A DNA stretch of 36,062 nucleotides from Candidatus Kapaibacterium sp. (GTDB lineage Bacteria; Bacteroidota; Ignavibacteria; Kapaibacteriales; UBA4661). A model generated the notes under the pieces. That model did no database searches, was not told the DNA's origin, and was given only the letters and a program-made list of their open reading frames with translations. Shown here piece after piece: positions 7,662 to 16,099 of this stretch (position 1 is its first letter; every line of letters starts with the position of its first letter). The position numbers and the translations under genes are program-made. Location of the stretch: assembly GCA_025055035.1 (NCBI GenBank), contig JANWZB010000016.1:1-36062 (forward strand). The letters are read 5' to 3'.

Positions 7662-8720
7662 ATGCGTCCGCTCGTTCACCACATTGCGCTTACTCTTGTT
7701 CTCATACTAGCCTACACAGCACTTTCCTGTAATATAGTACAAGAACCAGTTTGTATCCCCACTGCCCCAGAGAAGGAAGATCAATTACACACGCACACAG
7801 AGTCAAGTATATATAGCAACAAGGATGCATCAAGCATTCAGTCTGTCCCTTCGGGCTTTACTCCGCATTTTGCAGCATGGCTGCAAAACAACAGCTATGG
7901 TGGAGATAACTTCAGTGCTATTGCGTGTTATGGTGGAAGAACAAGCGCTTCTGATTCCCCAAGTAACGAACCTGTCATATTCATTCATGGAAACTCCGAC
8001 CGTGCTCTAGGAACAACTCCTGGGCAAACAGGTTGGTCGAATTCGATTTCTTATTTTCTTTCACAAGGGTATAAGTCTTCTGAGCTCTACGCTATTACAT
8101 GGGGACCATCAAATCAAGCTCTTGCGTCGGAGCAATATCATTCTCGTTCCTACCTTACCGCATACGGCGGTTTATTGAAGCTGTTCTTGCTTATACAGGC
8201 GCACAAAAAGTTGATATTATTGCTCACTCTATGGGAGTAACTCTTGCTCGCAAGGTAATTAAAGGTGGTTTAGCAAGCGACTTAGCTCATGGTGGTTCGT
8301 ATACTCTTGGAAATTCCCTCACATCACGCATTGATGCATTTGTCGGTATTGCGGGGGCAAATTGGGGTCTTGTATCTTGCTATCAAACAGGCGGCTCAAC
8401 ACCAACCTGCGCAGCAACGAATGGCTTATATCCCGGATACGCTGCCGGACGGACCACTTGGACTTTCAGCGATTCTTCAGGACCTCAACTCCACATCAGG
8501 CTACGAAGGGAGCTATCGCTATTCTATTTGGTCTACAGTCGATCAAGTTATCGGCTATGCAAATCTCGTGTATGGACGATACACCTCGCGCATTCCCGGG
8601 CAAACGGGCGAGCGCGTTTATACAACAGCACCCTACGGACATTTTGGCTGCAAAGATTTAACAGCAGCTGTTCAGCTCAATATGGTGAAATTCCATACCA
8701 CGAATGAACAAGTACCGTAA
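7662..8720 (+). pseudogene. Exported class 2 lipase, interrupted by two compensating frameshifts
   Basis: A secreted alpha/beta-hydrolase of the class 2 lipase (Lipase_2, nematode/EstA-like) kind, about 352 residues once repaired. A Shine-Dalgarno AGGAG precedes the ATG; the N-terminus is a signal peptide with a possible lipobox (TALSC). Frame 0 carries the oxyanion region VIFIHGNSD up to YHSRSYLT. A one-base loss at the CC of 8158-8159 moves the sequence to another frame carrying RIRRFIEAVLAYTG and the nucleophile motif DIIAHSMGVT. An extra C in 8432-8434 restores frame 0, which carries PLGLSAILQDLN, VYGRYTSRIPGQTGE and the conserved ending YGHFGCKDLTAAVQLNMV. All three segments are conserved, so damage is recent or the two indels are sequencing errors. 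Promoter and operator are intact. Confidence 0.75.
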
Positions 8721-9053
8721 GACTATCGACATACACAACAAACATACCACGGCATCGGAAGCTGACAGCATCCCTCAATTGCTCTGTACTTGATACGCGG
8801 TACGCTGAAACTCAAGACACTTCAGCACACGATAAGCTCGTCGAACCTGCTCCACAGGTTATGCTTCACAGTGGAAAACATATCCCCTAGACAAAAAGCA
8901 GCTTACCAGTGCGCCACAAAGAGCACTCGCCATGGTAATCATCCATCGACTGCGCTGAAGAGCTATTTTCATCGTTTCATCGGCATCCTCCACTAGGAAT
9001 GTGTTTAACAGCTTGTGTTAAGTTTCACGTGATACATTACAGAGCATTGCGAA
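8721..9053. other. Gene-free stretch between convergent lipase and lipoprotein genes
   Basis: About 330 bp with no convincing gene on either strand. It holds a small inverted repeat at 9005-9021 (TTAACA, 5-bp loop, TGTTAA), 33 bp past the lipoprotein stop, without a T-run. No clear intrinsic terminator for the lipase was seen. A 37-codon frame on the minus strand was considered and rejected. Confidence 0.6.
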
Positions 9054-9665
9054 CTAATTTGCAAACTGTGCTTTTAGGATACTCCATGATGGCAGCGCCG
9101 CTGCAGTAGCAGAGTTACTTTTTTGATCGCTCCATCGGCTAATAGCCCAGAAGCCATTCGGAAACGAAAGAATCGTAAAGCGCAGTGTTCCAGCAAACTC
9201 TACTGGAGCACCAGGCATGTCATAGTTCGGTTGAAGCCGATAATCACTAACAAATATTGCCGAATCGGGCGAAAGAAATTCAAAGCGCTCATTTGTAAGA
9301 GTCAGCACGGGGAATGATTGAGAAGGAATTTTCGCCGTGAGTGCAATAAATGTTTGCCGTTCGCGCGCAACACTCCATGCTGCAAACACTCCACCAAAGC
9401 GTGCTGCTGCTTCTGCAGATGGCTCAAAGACAAAGCGTCGCGGTCCTGTTGTCGTAGAAGCAGTATCTCCAGCAACAAGACACTGAACATAGTTTTCTGG
9501 ATTCTTTTCACGCAACGCAGCTTGAAAGTTACTGAGAACAATCTGAGCCGAAGTTGGTGGCTGAAACGATGAGCGTCGCGTATCAGGTAGCTCCGGTGTC
9601 CGTGTAACAAAAATACAGCTCCACAGTGTTGTTATTATGAGCATTATCCATATACTGAAACGCAT
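9054..9665 (-). CDS. Putative NTF2-like lipoprotein of unknown function
   Basis: A 203-residue protein whose start at 9665 is set by AGAGGAAA just upstream. Residues 1-18 (MRFSIWIMLIITTLWSC) form a lipoprotein-type signal ending in a cysteine, so it is probably anchored to a membrane outside the cytoplasm. The mature part looks like a single NTF2/SnoaL-type alpha+beta domain: an initial helix (NFQAALREKNPENYVQCL), then strands including VEFAGTLRFTILSF and FWAISRWSD, ending SWSILKAQFAN. Those endings are common in uncharacterised lipoproteins of this phylum. It is 28 bp behind the DUF155 gene and appears to end the ABC-F-DUF155-lipoprotein unit. No enzymatic residue can be assigned. Confidence 0.75.
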   Translation of the reverse strand: MRFSIWIMLIITTLWSCIFVTRTPELPDTRRSSFQPPTSAQIVLSNFQAALREKNPENYVQCLVAGDTASTTTGPRRFVFEPSAEAAARFGGVFAAWSVARERQTFIALTAKIPSQSFPVLTLTNERFEFLSPDSAIFVSDYRLQPNYDMPGAPVEFAGTLRFTILSFPNGFWAISRWSDQKSNSATAAALPSWSILKAQFAN

Positions 9666-9693
9666 CACTTTCCTCTCTTGCATATTACATGTG

Positions 9694-10506
9694 TTAACGG
9701 CGCACGAAAATATCATATGCCGACAAGAGAATTTCAAGAGCAATAAGTATCACAATGTACCACTCCATACGCAGTGTACGCTTGTTTTGGAGCATGTCAA
9801 TCTCTGTTTCTACTGTGCGAGCGATGAGATTCAGCTTACGTTCGATGCTGTGATGCCGCTCAATAAGCTCGAATTCATCTTCGAGTTTCGCATACAAGCG
9901 TGTAAGTTCTGGCATATCCCACAATAGCTCAGGTTTCTCACTAATTTCAACACGTCCGACCATCTTGTGCTGAATCAGCAACATGTCTCCTACAAATTGC
10001 ATGAGCGTGGCATCACTTGTGCTACGCAAGCGCTGAGAGCTCTTAAGGTTATGTGCCATTGGCTCAATTGCATCGAACGCCGAAGCAATCGTCGTCTCGT
10101 AGTGCGCAAGAACAACAGTTTTTGCCAAAATATCTGCAACAACCTGCAAACGCTCTACAGAAAAGTCTATCAGCGTTGCTACTCCCTTTTCTACTTGCTC
10201 ACGTTCTCCAATGCGCAGCTCAAGACTTTCACTTTCTACTTTATCATGTGCTTCATGAACAAACGGAGCAAGATATTTTAGCAACGTAGCTTCCTGTAAG
10301 GGAAGGATGTTAAACATGACGACTACCCCATAGCGAAATATTGCCATATAGCCGTTTTCTCCTGCTGGAATGACAAGTGGCGATAGTGCTAGGCGATTTG
10401 TCTGCTCCAGCGAGCGAATGTCTATTCGCTCACCGAGGTAGAGTGCTCGTGCTTGAATCGCCTGTGTCTCACCGAAGACATTCGTGTTGTCGTGCATTAT
10501 TCCCAT
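9694..10506 (-). CDS. DUF155 (RMND1/Sif2-like) membrane protein
   Basis: About 270 residues with the layout of the DUF155 family (RMND1, Sif2, YagE): an N-terminal alpha+beta part with ARALYLGERIDIRSL and YMAIFRYGVVVMFNI, a long helical region rich in charged residues (ELRIGEREQVEKG; RLYAKLEDEFELIERH), and one C-terminal membrane helix WYIVILIALEILLSAYDIFV. Eukaryotic members are mitochondrial and linked to translation; the bacterial role is unknown. The frame is open to 10668 inside the ABC-F gene, but family proteins start close to the YLGERID segment, so 10506 (or the ATG at 10497) is preferred. It lies 55 bp behind the ABC-F gene. Coupling to an ABC-F ribosome factor would suit the family's translation link, but that is inference. 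Confidence 0.78.
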   Translation of the reverse strand: MGIMHDNTNVFGETQAIQARALYLGERIDIRSLEQTNRLALSPLVIPAGENGYMAIFRYGVVVMFNILPLQEATLLKYLAPFVHEAHDKVESESLELRIGEREQVEKGVATLIDFSVERLQVVADILAKTVVLAHYETTIASAFDAIEPMAHNLKSSQRLRSTSDATLMQFVGDMLLIQHKMVGRVEISEKPELLWDMPELTRLYAKLEDEFELIERHHSIERKLNLIARTVETEIDMLQNKRTLRMEWYIVILIALEILLSAYDIFVRR

Positions 10507-10561
10507 ATACCTTGAGACAATGTTTTCGGGTTGCAAGTACTGATACACCAACCTTCGATAT

Positions 10562-12523
10562 CTATGCTGTGCTGCAGAGTGCAGCGATTCTATTGTATTC
10601 TTCCGAGAGCATACTCCACTGTTCCATTTGTGCATCAAGCTCTTTACGCTTTGCTTCAAACTCTGCAATGATCTCCTGCATATTAGGCTTTGTGTAGAAC
10701 TCCGCTTCTGCCATTTGAGTCTCTAGAAGAGCAATAGCTTGCTCAAGTGTGGTAATTATTTCCTCACAGGCCTGAATCTGTCGGGCTAAGCGCCGCTCTT
10801 CTTTTTGCAGACGCTTGCGTTCCTCACGGTCGATGGCATTGGCTGACTTTTCCTGGATATTGGTAGTCTCTGCCGCATGTATGTTCGACCGATATTCCAA
10901 ATGCTGCAATGTATCAATGTCTTTGGAGCACAGAAATTCATGAATATCGCCGAAAAACTCTCGTATTTTCCCGCCACGCAATTCTACAACTTTCGTCGTT
11001 AAACCTTGCAGAAAGTCGCGATCGTGCGATACAACAATCATCGCACCTTGGTAGTTTATCAAAGCTTGTTTGAGCACATCTTTGGCACGCATGTCCAAAT
11101 GGTTTGTTGGCTCATCGAGAACAAGCATATTGACGGGCTCAACGAGCAGCTTCGCCAATGCTAGGCGCGATTTTTCACCTCCCGATAATATCTTAACTTT
11201 CTTATGCACCATATCGCCGCTGAAGAGAAATGCCCCAAGTATATCGCGTATTTTTGTTCGTATCTCGCCTGTAGCAGCTCGGTCGAGAATCTCAAGCACT
11301 GTTGCATGAGGGTCGAGTAATTCAGCTTGATGCTGAGCATAATAGCCAATTTTGACGTTGTACCCTACGTGTACTCTGCCAGCTGTTACAGGCTCATAGC
11401 CAGCGAGAATTTTTGAAAACGTTGTTTTGCCTTCACCATTTCTACCAACAAACGCAACTTTTTCTCCACGCTCTAGCACAAAATCAACACTATCCAGAAT
11501 ACGTTCCTGTCCGAACTCTTTAACCACTCCTTGTGCTTCGACAACAACACGTCCTGAACGAGGAGCCTCGGGGAATTGAACATGTATAGAAGATGTATCC
11601 TCTGGCTCAAGCTCGATGCGTTCAAGCTTTTGGAGATGCTTTATTCGAGACTGAACTTGTGCAGCTTTTGTCGCCTTATAGCGGAAGCGTTCAATAAAGC
11701 GCTCTGTATCAGTAATGTAGCGTTGCTGCTGCATATATGCAGCGCGCTGTTGCTCTTGTCGCTCCCGTCGCATTTCTACATACTGGGAGTATGGTACGGG
11801 ATAGTCATATACTTTGCCAAGCGAGAGTTCAAGCGTCCTTGTTGTAACAGTATCTAAAAAACGACGGTCGTGCGACACAAGCACAACTGCGCCATCATAG
11901 TTTTGCAGCATATGCTCAAGCCACAGCAGAGACTCTATATCAAGATGATTTGTTGGTTCATCAAGAAGGATACAGTGCGGCTTTTGGAGCAAGATTTTTG
12001 CAAGCTCGATGCGCATCTGCCAGCCACCACTCAGCTCATCGGTCATTCTTACCATATCTGCTTGGGAAAATCCCAGACCCTGAAGCACACGCTCAATCTC
12101 TCCGTGTATACTACTTGCACCTAGTCTATCAAGACGATCTTGAGTATCCGCTAGCTCACGAATACGTTCAAGATACTGAGCAGAATCGTAGTCATGCCGA
12201 TGCTCTAAGTCTGCTGCGATACGCTGTACACGTTCTTCTAGCTCTTGTATGTGTGAAAATGCTGTAGCAGTCTCATCATACACTGTGCGTCCGTGCGATG
12301 TACACCCTTCTTGTGGAAGATATCCAATCGTGTAGCCATGCGCAGTATGGACTTCACCCTGCTCGGGCTGTTGTATTCCAGCAAGAATCCGCAGAAGCGT
12401 TGATTTGCCTGCACCATTCTTCCCAATAACACCGACTCGGTCTCGGTTACCAATCATGAACGATACATTGTCCAACAAACACGTACCACCAAAGTGTACA
12501 GAAAGAGAGGAAACTCTGAGCAT
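10562..12523 (-). CDS. ABC-F family ATPase (ribosome-associated, Uup/YdiF-like)
   Basis: A 653-residue cytoplasmic protein with two ABC domains and no membrane segment. Domain 1 has Walker A GKNGAGKS (about residues 34-41), signature LSGGW and Walker B ILLDEPTNHLD. A linker of charged helices follows (the P-site tRNA-interaction motif region). Domain 2 has Walker A GRNGEGKT (about 359-366), signature LSGGEKSR and LVLDEPTNHLD. A C-terminal coiled coil of about 80 residues (EERKRLQKEERRLARQIQ and onward) is typical of Uup/YdiF-like members. ABC-F proteins act on the ribosome. The frame is open to 12580, but MLRVSSLSVHFGG is the family's start. A Bacteroidota-type promoter lies 55 bp upstream. 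Confidence 0.93.
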   Translation of the reverse strand: MLRVSSLSVHFGGTCLLDNVSFMIGNRDRVGVIGKNGAGKSTLLRILAGIQQPEQGEVHTAHGYTIGYLPQEGCTSHGRTVYDETATAFSHIQELEERVQRIAADLEHRHDYDSAQYLERIRELADTQDRLDRLGASSIHGEIERVLQGLGFSQADMVRMTDELSGGWQMRIELAKILLQKPHCILLDEPTNHLDIESLLWLEHMLQNYDGAVVLVSHDRRFLDTVTTRTLELSLGKVYDYPVPYSQYVEMRRERQEQQRAAYMQQQRYITDTERFIERFRYKATKAAQVQSRIKHLQKLERIELEPEDTSSIHVQFPEAPRSGRVVVEAQGVVKEFGQERILDSVDFVLERGEKVAFVGRNGEGKTTFSKILAGYEPVTAGRVHVGYNVKIGYYAQHQAELLDPHATVLEILDRAATGEIRTKIRDILGAFLFSGDMVHKKVKILSGGEKSRLALAKLLVEPVNMLVLDEPTNHLDMRAKDVLKQALINYQGAMIVVSHDRDFLQGLTTKVVELRGGKIREFFGDIHEFLCSKDIDTLQHLEYRSNIHAAETTNIQEKSANAIDREERKRLQKEERRLARQIQACEEIITTLEQAIALLETQMAEAEFYTKPNMQEIIAEFEAKRKELDAQMEQWSMLSEEYNRIAALCSTA

Positions 12524-12577
12524 AGTCTTGGTGCTGCCTAGTAGTAGATACAATTGAAACAGCTTGTGCCAGCTTTC

Positions 12578-12608
12578 CAAATATACGCCATAGCTCCCAA
12601 TGCTACAA
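12578..12608 (-). promoter_or_regulatory. Promoter of the ABC-F gene, Bacteroidota type
   Basis: The minus strand has TTG at 12608-12606, exactly 20 bp, then TATATTTG at 12585-12578. This is the same element and spacing as the phaE promoter. It lies between the msrB terminator and the ABC-F start at 12523. Confidence 0.6.
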
Positions 12609-12652
12609 TGACCTCAGCTATGCATTACATATTGCACGCAGATATTGTGCAG

Positions 12653-12690
12653 CAAAAAAGCCGCTCTATAGCATATTGCGAGAGCGGCTT
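12653..12690 (-). terminator. Strong intrinsic terminator after msrB
   Basis: A perfect 10-bp stem (AAGCCGCTCT at 12658-12667 against AGAGCGGCTT at 12681-12690) with a 13-base loop. On the minus strand the stem is followed by a run of six T (12658-12653). It ends the exported-protein/msrB unit and isolates the ABC-F promoter. Confidence 0.88.
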
Positions 12691-12713
12691 CGGTAGTCAG
12701 TCTACTATAGAAT

Positions 12714-13268
12714 TTACTTTCCTTCGACAAACTCCAGCGCTACAGAATTAATACAGTAGCGCAGTCCTGTTGGTTTCGGACCATCATCAAATACATGACC
12801 CAAATGCGCGTCGCAGCGTGCACACAGTACTTCTGTACGTATCATACCGTACGAGGGGTCAATCTCTGTTCGTATCACATCATTTGCAACAGGCTGCCAG
12901 AAACTTGGCCAACCCGTTCCTGAGTCATACTTTGCATCAGAATGAAACAGTTCTAGACCACAGCAAACACACTTATACACTCCTTTACGATGGTTGTTCC
13001 AGTATTTTCCTGTACACGCACGTTCTGTTCCTCGCTCGCGTGTTACACGGTATTGCTCTGGCGTGAGGATCTTGCGCCATTCAGCATCGGACTTGATAAC
13101 TTTTTCCATTCGTGGTACTTGTCGTGAAGATTGTAATTGAGCTTGTTGCGATATAATATTTGCGAACATTGCACGAGCACTATACGCATACGCTCCTATA
13201 CAGCAAAGCAGTATACTACTTAATGTCCAGCACAGTATTTGACATGTATGTTTACACTGAGGGCACAT
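12714..13268 (-). CDS. msrB: Membrane-anchored peptide methionine-(R)-S-oxide reductase
   Basis: A 184-residue protein. From about residue 55 it is a complete Msr[21 protein letters not shown], a zinc site formed by CVCC and CARC pairs, the family core [11 protein letters not shown], and catalytic Cys172 in [11 protein letters not shown]. It reduces methionine-R-sulfoxide, presumably with thioredoxin. The first 35 residues are unusual: MCPQCKHTC followed by one membrane helix, suggesting an N-terminal anchor with the catalytic domain outside the cytoplasm. An internal ATG at the start of [11 protein letters not shown] would give a soluble form. It lies 37 bp after the small exported protein gene and is followed by a strong terminator. 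Confidence 0.92.
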   Translation of the reverse strand: MCPQCKHTCQILCWTLSSILLCCIGAYAYSARAMFANIISQQAQLQSSRQVPRMEKVIKSDAEWRKILTPEQYRVTRERGTERACTGKYWNNHRKGVYKCVCCGLELFHSDAKYDSGTGWPSFWQPVANDVIRTEIDPSYGMIRTEVLCARCDAHLGHVFDDGPKPTGLRYCINSVALEFVEGK

Positions 13269-13305
13269 AATTTCAATAGATTACAGTGTGTTCGGCATAA
13301 AAGTT

Positions 13306-13794
13306 CTACTTCTTGTCAGCATTCTCTAGTTCTGCTTTTTTTCTCTTTTCAGCTTCTTCTTGTGCACGTTTATCGTTGATGATGATGAACTTATTGAACT
13401 CGTTAGGTATTCTCTTGGGATCTTCACTATAAATATCGCGACCATTCTTTTCCACAAGAGCACAGTGAATCTTATTAGTGAACAAGCCAATACCGACTAC
13501 AGCTTTTGGGTTGCCGGGCATATAGGGTTTTTCACCACGAAGTATGAGAACGTCACCAAACATTTCTATGGGTACACCATAGGCGAAACGCTCTTCTAAG
13601 CGTTGATAGTCTTTTCCAAGAAGTTTTTGCAGGCGCTCTTGAATTTTAGGCTCTTGTTTGAGTAAATCCGCAGGCATCTGACCGATATACTGCTTGAGAG
13701 AGGAAACCGATTGGTGAGAATCTTGTGCATAAAGCATGACATGGCATGATATTAGAGTAAGGATTACGACACGAACGAGAGGGCAAGGTGTCAT
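13306..13794 (-). CDS. Small exported protein of unknown function
   Basis: A 162-residue protein with a signal peptide (cleavage after about residue 23, MLYAQ). The mature domain, LLGKDYQRLEERFAYGVPIE onward, has a pattern of short strands (DVLILRGEKPYMPG, KAVVGIGLFTNKIHCALVEK) and ends in a lysine/glutamate-rich helix, probably unstructured. I do not recognise a characterised family; the layout faintly recalls small periplasmic inhibitor folds such as Ivy, but the evidence is too weak for a name. It precedes msrB by 37 bp and shares its transcript, so a link with envelope oxidative stress is possible. No clear Shine-Dalgarno is present before the ATG. Confidence 0.7.
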   Translation of the reverse strand: MTPCPLVRVVILTLISCHVMLYAQDSHQSVSSLKQYIGQMPADLLKQEPKIQERLQKLLGKDYQRLEERFAYGVPIEMFGDVLILRGEKPYMPGNPKAVVGIGLFTNKIHCALVEKNGRDIYSEDPKRIPNEFNKFIIINDKRAQEEAEKRKKAELENADKK

Positions 13795-13824
13795 AGCACA
13801 TTAATAAAGCAGAGTGAATAATTA

Positions 13825-13882
13825 CAGCACAATTTTTCCTAAGATACAACAAAACTCGCAAAAGTTTAACAAGATTGTGCTG
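13825..13882. repeat. Long-range 9-bp inverted repeat between OmpA and exported-protein genes
   Basis: CAGCACAAT at 13825-13833 and ATTGTGCTG at 13874-13882 are exact inverted copies separated by 40 bp. The gap is A/T-rich. It could fold at the 3' end of the OmpA transcript or in the leader of the exported-protein gene, which starts at 13794. It is not a standard terminator. Confidence 0.45.
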
Positions 13883-13967
13883 TTCCTCCGCAACATCGAT
13901 ATCTGAGATGAAGGCTAGAGTGCAACTCAAGAGTAAGTGCAACAAAGAGTAAACGGAGCAGCATTAT

Positions 13968-16025
13968 TTATTCCTCTATTGGGGTCTCAACACGCACCTC
14001 AACGGTACGGCTAAGAAAGCGTCCTTCGGGGATCTCATTAGGATAAATGATCATTCTTGCACCAAAGCCTTTCGCTGTTGTTTGTTGCGATGGTACAAGG
14101 TTTGCCACACTCCGCGCACGACCTTCTGATAAGCGCTGATTTACTTCCGCACTACCAAGCTTATCTGTAAAGCCTGTTACTTGTACAGTGGACTGCTTTG
14201 TAACGTTAGGTACAACCAACTCTTTGATGATACGTGCATTTTCAGGTCCAACCTCTGGGCTATCGAAATCAAAAAGAATAAGGCGGTACGTGTCTATTTC
14301 CTTATCCTTCATACGCAGACTTCGCTTCTTCCGAATTGTCACCTGTTCAACATCAACAGCACCTACCGGCATCGCAACACGCCCCTCTGTATCTATCACC
14401 TCGTAGCTAAACTGCATTTTCTCTTCTGTGCGAGGCACTGTTGATTGCTCACGTGCTGTATTCCATTCAACTACAGGGTCAAGTGCTCCCAAGCTTGTAA
14501 ACTGCTTCAAGGTTCTCCCACCTTGAAATGCACGCAGCGTTGATTTTGCAACACCGGCTTCGGCATATGCACTTGTTTTAAAACGAACAACAGGTGCAGA
14601 AGGAACGAGCATAGTATCATAGACGAGCACCGGCTGCATAATTTCCCATGAATCCGATGCAATTTCTACACGGCGATTTTCCTCTATTCCGATAGAGTCG
14701 CGCGAGTTTGTGGGCTTTTCTGGGAGATTCCGTTCACGAATTCTCATGCGTGCGGTGTCAATACCAAACGTTCGAACGATATACTGACGGACCTCTTCAG
14801 CTCTACTTCTAGAAAGATTGAGATTACCAAGTTCGCCCGGCGTCGAATTGTCGTTGCAACCTATTATCGTAATAGTCGTTTTGGGATATCGTTGCAGACG
14901 CTTACCAACAATGTTGAGCACATCGTAATATACCTGCATTGCATCAGCGTTGAAGAACTTAGTTTCCGAGAATGCTACCGCTTCCTCTGATGTTAGACGG
15001 TGATAGCGCGCAGGAATAACACTAGAATTGTAGTCAAAGAAAATGTAGGGGAGTAAGGGATACATCTGGCGTGATATAAACTCTTCAACCTTGATTTGTA
15101 CAAGAGGCACTTCTACACCAGAGGTATCTGTTGTAAAAGCGGCTACTGTTGCCTCAACAGCTGCAATTGGCTTTAGGGGCGGTGGTGGCGGAGGTGGGGG
15201 GGGGGGTGGGAATACATATCGCACACCAAGCCCTACTCGTGCTTGATGTACTCTCCATGTTATATTGTCGGCAACAGGTGTAAGACCTAGTGTGTACGAT
15301 GCTTCAGGTGACAGTACGAGTGCTCCAGCACGAATATCATACCCCACACCAGCAACTACACTAGTATGTAGTGCTTGAGCTTGAGGAATATGTTGCTCAG
15401 GTATTGGATTACGAATGCGTTGTAGTGTGTTAAATACCACATCGTTTGCTAGAGCATCAGCAGGGGTAAGGTGAGCAATGACTTCTTGCTGTGTAAATGT
15501 CGTCCGCATCATAGCCCCTACATGTGCACCAGCGTATAGACGCAATCCCTGTGCAGCATACGCACCAGCAAATGGATAGAAGCAAAGAATCGGTTCTACA
15601 TGTACCATAGCAAGACGAGCATTGATCTCGCGATGAAATACAGCATCATAGAAGTGTACTGCTGAACCGTCGCTTGTTAGAAAGCCAATGCGCTGGTGCT
15701 CCTGGGCACGCAATATCCCACTATTATCTGCGTAGCTTAGGCGTATGCCTAGATTCAGCACATCTAAGACTGGATACTCGAAGATAGCACTAGCTGACCA
15801 GCCAATACCCTGTCCGCCTGTAAACAGCACTCCGTCATTCGGACGCCCTGTTGGTATACCCGGCAAGGCAGCAAAGCTTGCTTTATGCTCATTCCACAAG
15901 CCGTTTGCTGCAATACCAAGTTGTGGTGTTCCAATAGTATCAGTAGTATCAGACTGTGCAAAAGCGCCATTCGTGCACCCTACCCCTAAAATTATCAGCC
16001 CTATGATTGTTATCGCCTTGCTCAT
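13968..16025 (-). CDS. Outer-membrane protein with N-terminal barrel-like domain and two OmpA-like domains
   Basis: A 685-residue exported protein. Residues 1-24 are a signal peptide ending AFA-Q. Residues 25-270 alternate beta-type strands ending in GVRYVF, like the membrane barrels before OmpA domains. Eleven prolines (about 273-283) form a linker. The first OmpA-like domain has IIGCNDN, NLNLSRSRAEEVRQYIV and ENRRVEI; a beta-rich segment follows. The second has LILFDFDSPEVG, VTGFTDKLGS and VNQRLSEGRARSV, and ends FLSRTVEVRVETP. OmpA-like domains bind peptidoglycan, so two per protein suggests a firm wall tether. It lies 74 bp after a paralogue and likely shares its transcript. The proline linker is encoded partly by an 11-base homopolymer. 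Confidence 0.85.
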   Translation of the reverse strand: MSKAITIIGLIILGVGCTNGAFAQSDTTDTIGTPQLGIAANGLWNEHKASFAALPGIPTGRPNDGVLFTGGQGIGWSASAIFEYPVLDVLNLGIRLSYADNSGILRAQEHQRIGFLTSDGSAVHFYDAVFHREINARLAMVHVEPILCFYPFAGAYAAQGLRLYAGAHVGAMMRTTFTQQEVIAHLTPADALANDVVFNTLQRIRNPIPEQHIPQAQALHTSVVAGVGYDIRAGALVLSPEASYTLGLTPVADNITWRVHQARVGLGVRYVFPPPPPPPPPPPLKPIAAVEATVAAFTTDTSGVEVPLVQIKVEEFISRQMYPLLPYIFFDYNSSVIPARYHRLTSEEAVAFSETKFFNADAMQVYYDVLNIVGKRLQRYPKTTITIIGCNDNSTPGELGNLNLSRSRAEEVRQYIVRTFGIDTARMRIRERNLPEKPTNSRDSIGIEENRRVEIASDSWEIMQPVLVYDTMLVPSAPVVRFKTSAYAEAGVAKSTLRAFQGGRTLKQFTSLGALDPVVEWNTAREQSTVPRTEEKMQFSYEVIDTEGRVAMPVGAVDVEQVTIRKKRSLRMKDKEIDTYRLILFDFDSPEVGPENARIIKELVVPNVTKQSTVQVTGFTDKLGSAEVNQRLSEGRARSVANLVPSQQTTAKGFGARMIIYPNEIPEGRFLSRTVEVRVETPIEE
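15196..15206. repeat. Homopolymer of 11 G inside the OmpA gene
   Basis: Eleven consecutive G on the plus strand (C on the coding strand) lie in the proline-linker codons. A gain or loss of one base would shift the reading frame before both OmpA-like domains. Such tracts are known sites of slipped-strand phase variation in other bacteria; here it is a possibility only. Confidence 0.85.
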
Positions 16026-16099
16026 AGCAATTTATATGGAAGTTTTGCTCCATTTTCCCCACGCGTGACACTGTTATTTCTGGAATCTGTTTGCTGTTT

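Noticed and set aside
8859-8972. Minus-strand frame of 37 codons starting MKIALQRSRWMITMASALCG, hydrophobic and signal-like.
   Set aside because: The only GGAGG lies 14 bases before the ATG, too far, and no family resemblance was seen. It lies in a convergent gap.
9005-9021. TTAACA/TGTTAA inverted repeat as a terminator for the lipoprotein gene.
   Set aside because: A/T-rich six-base stem with no T-run on either strand.
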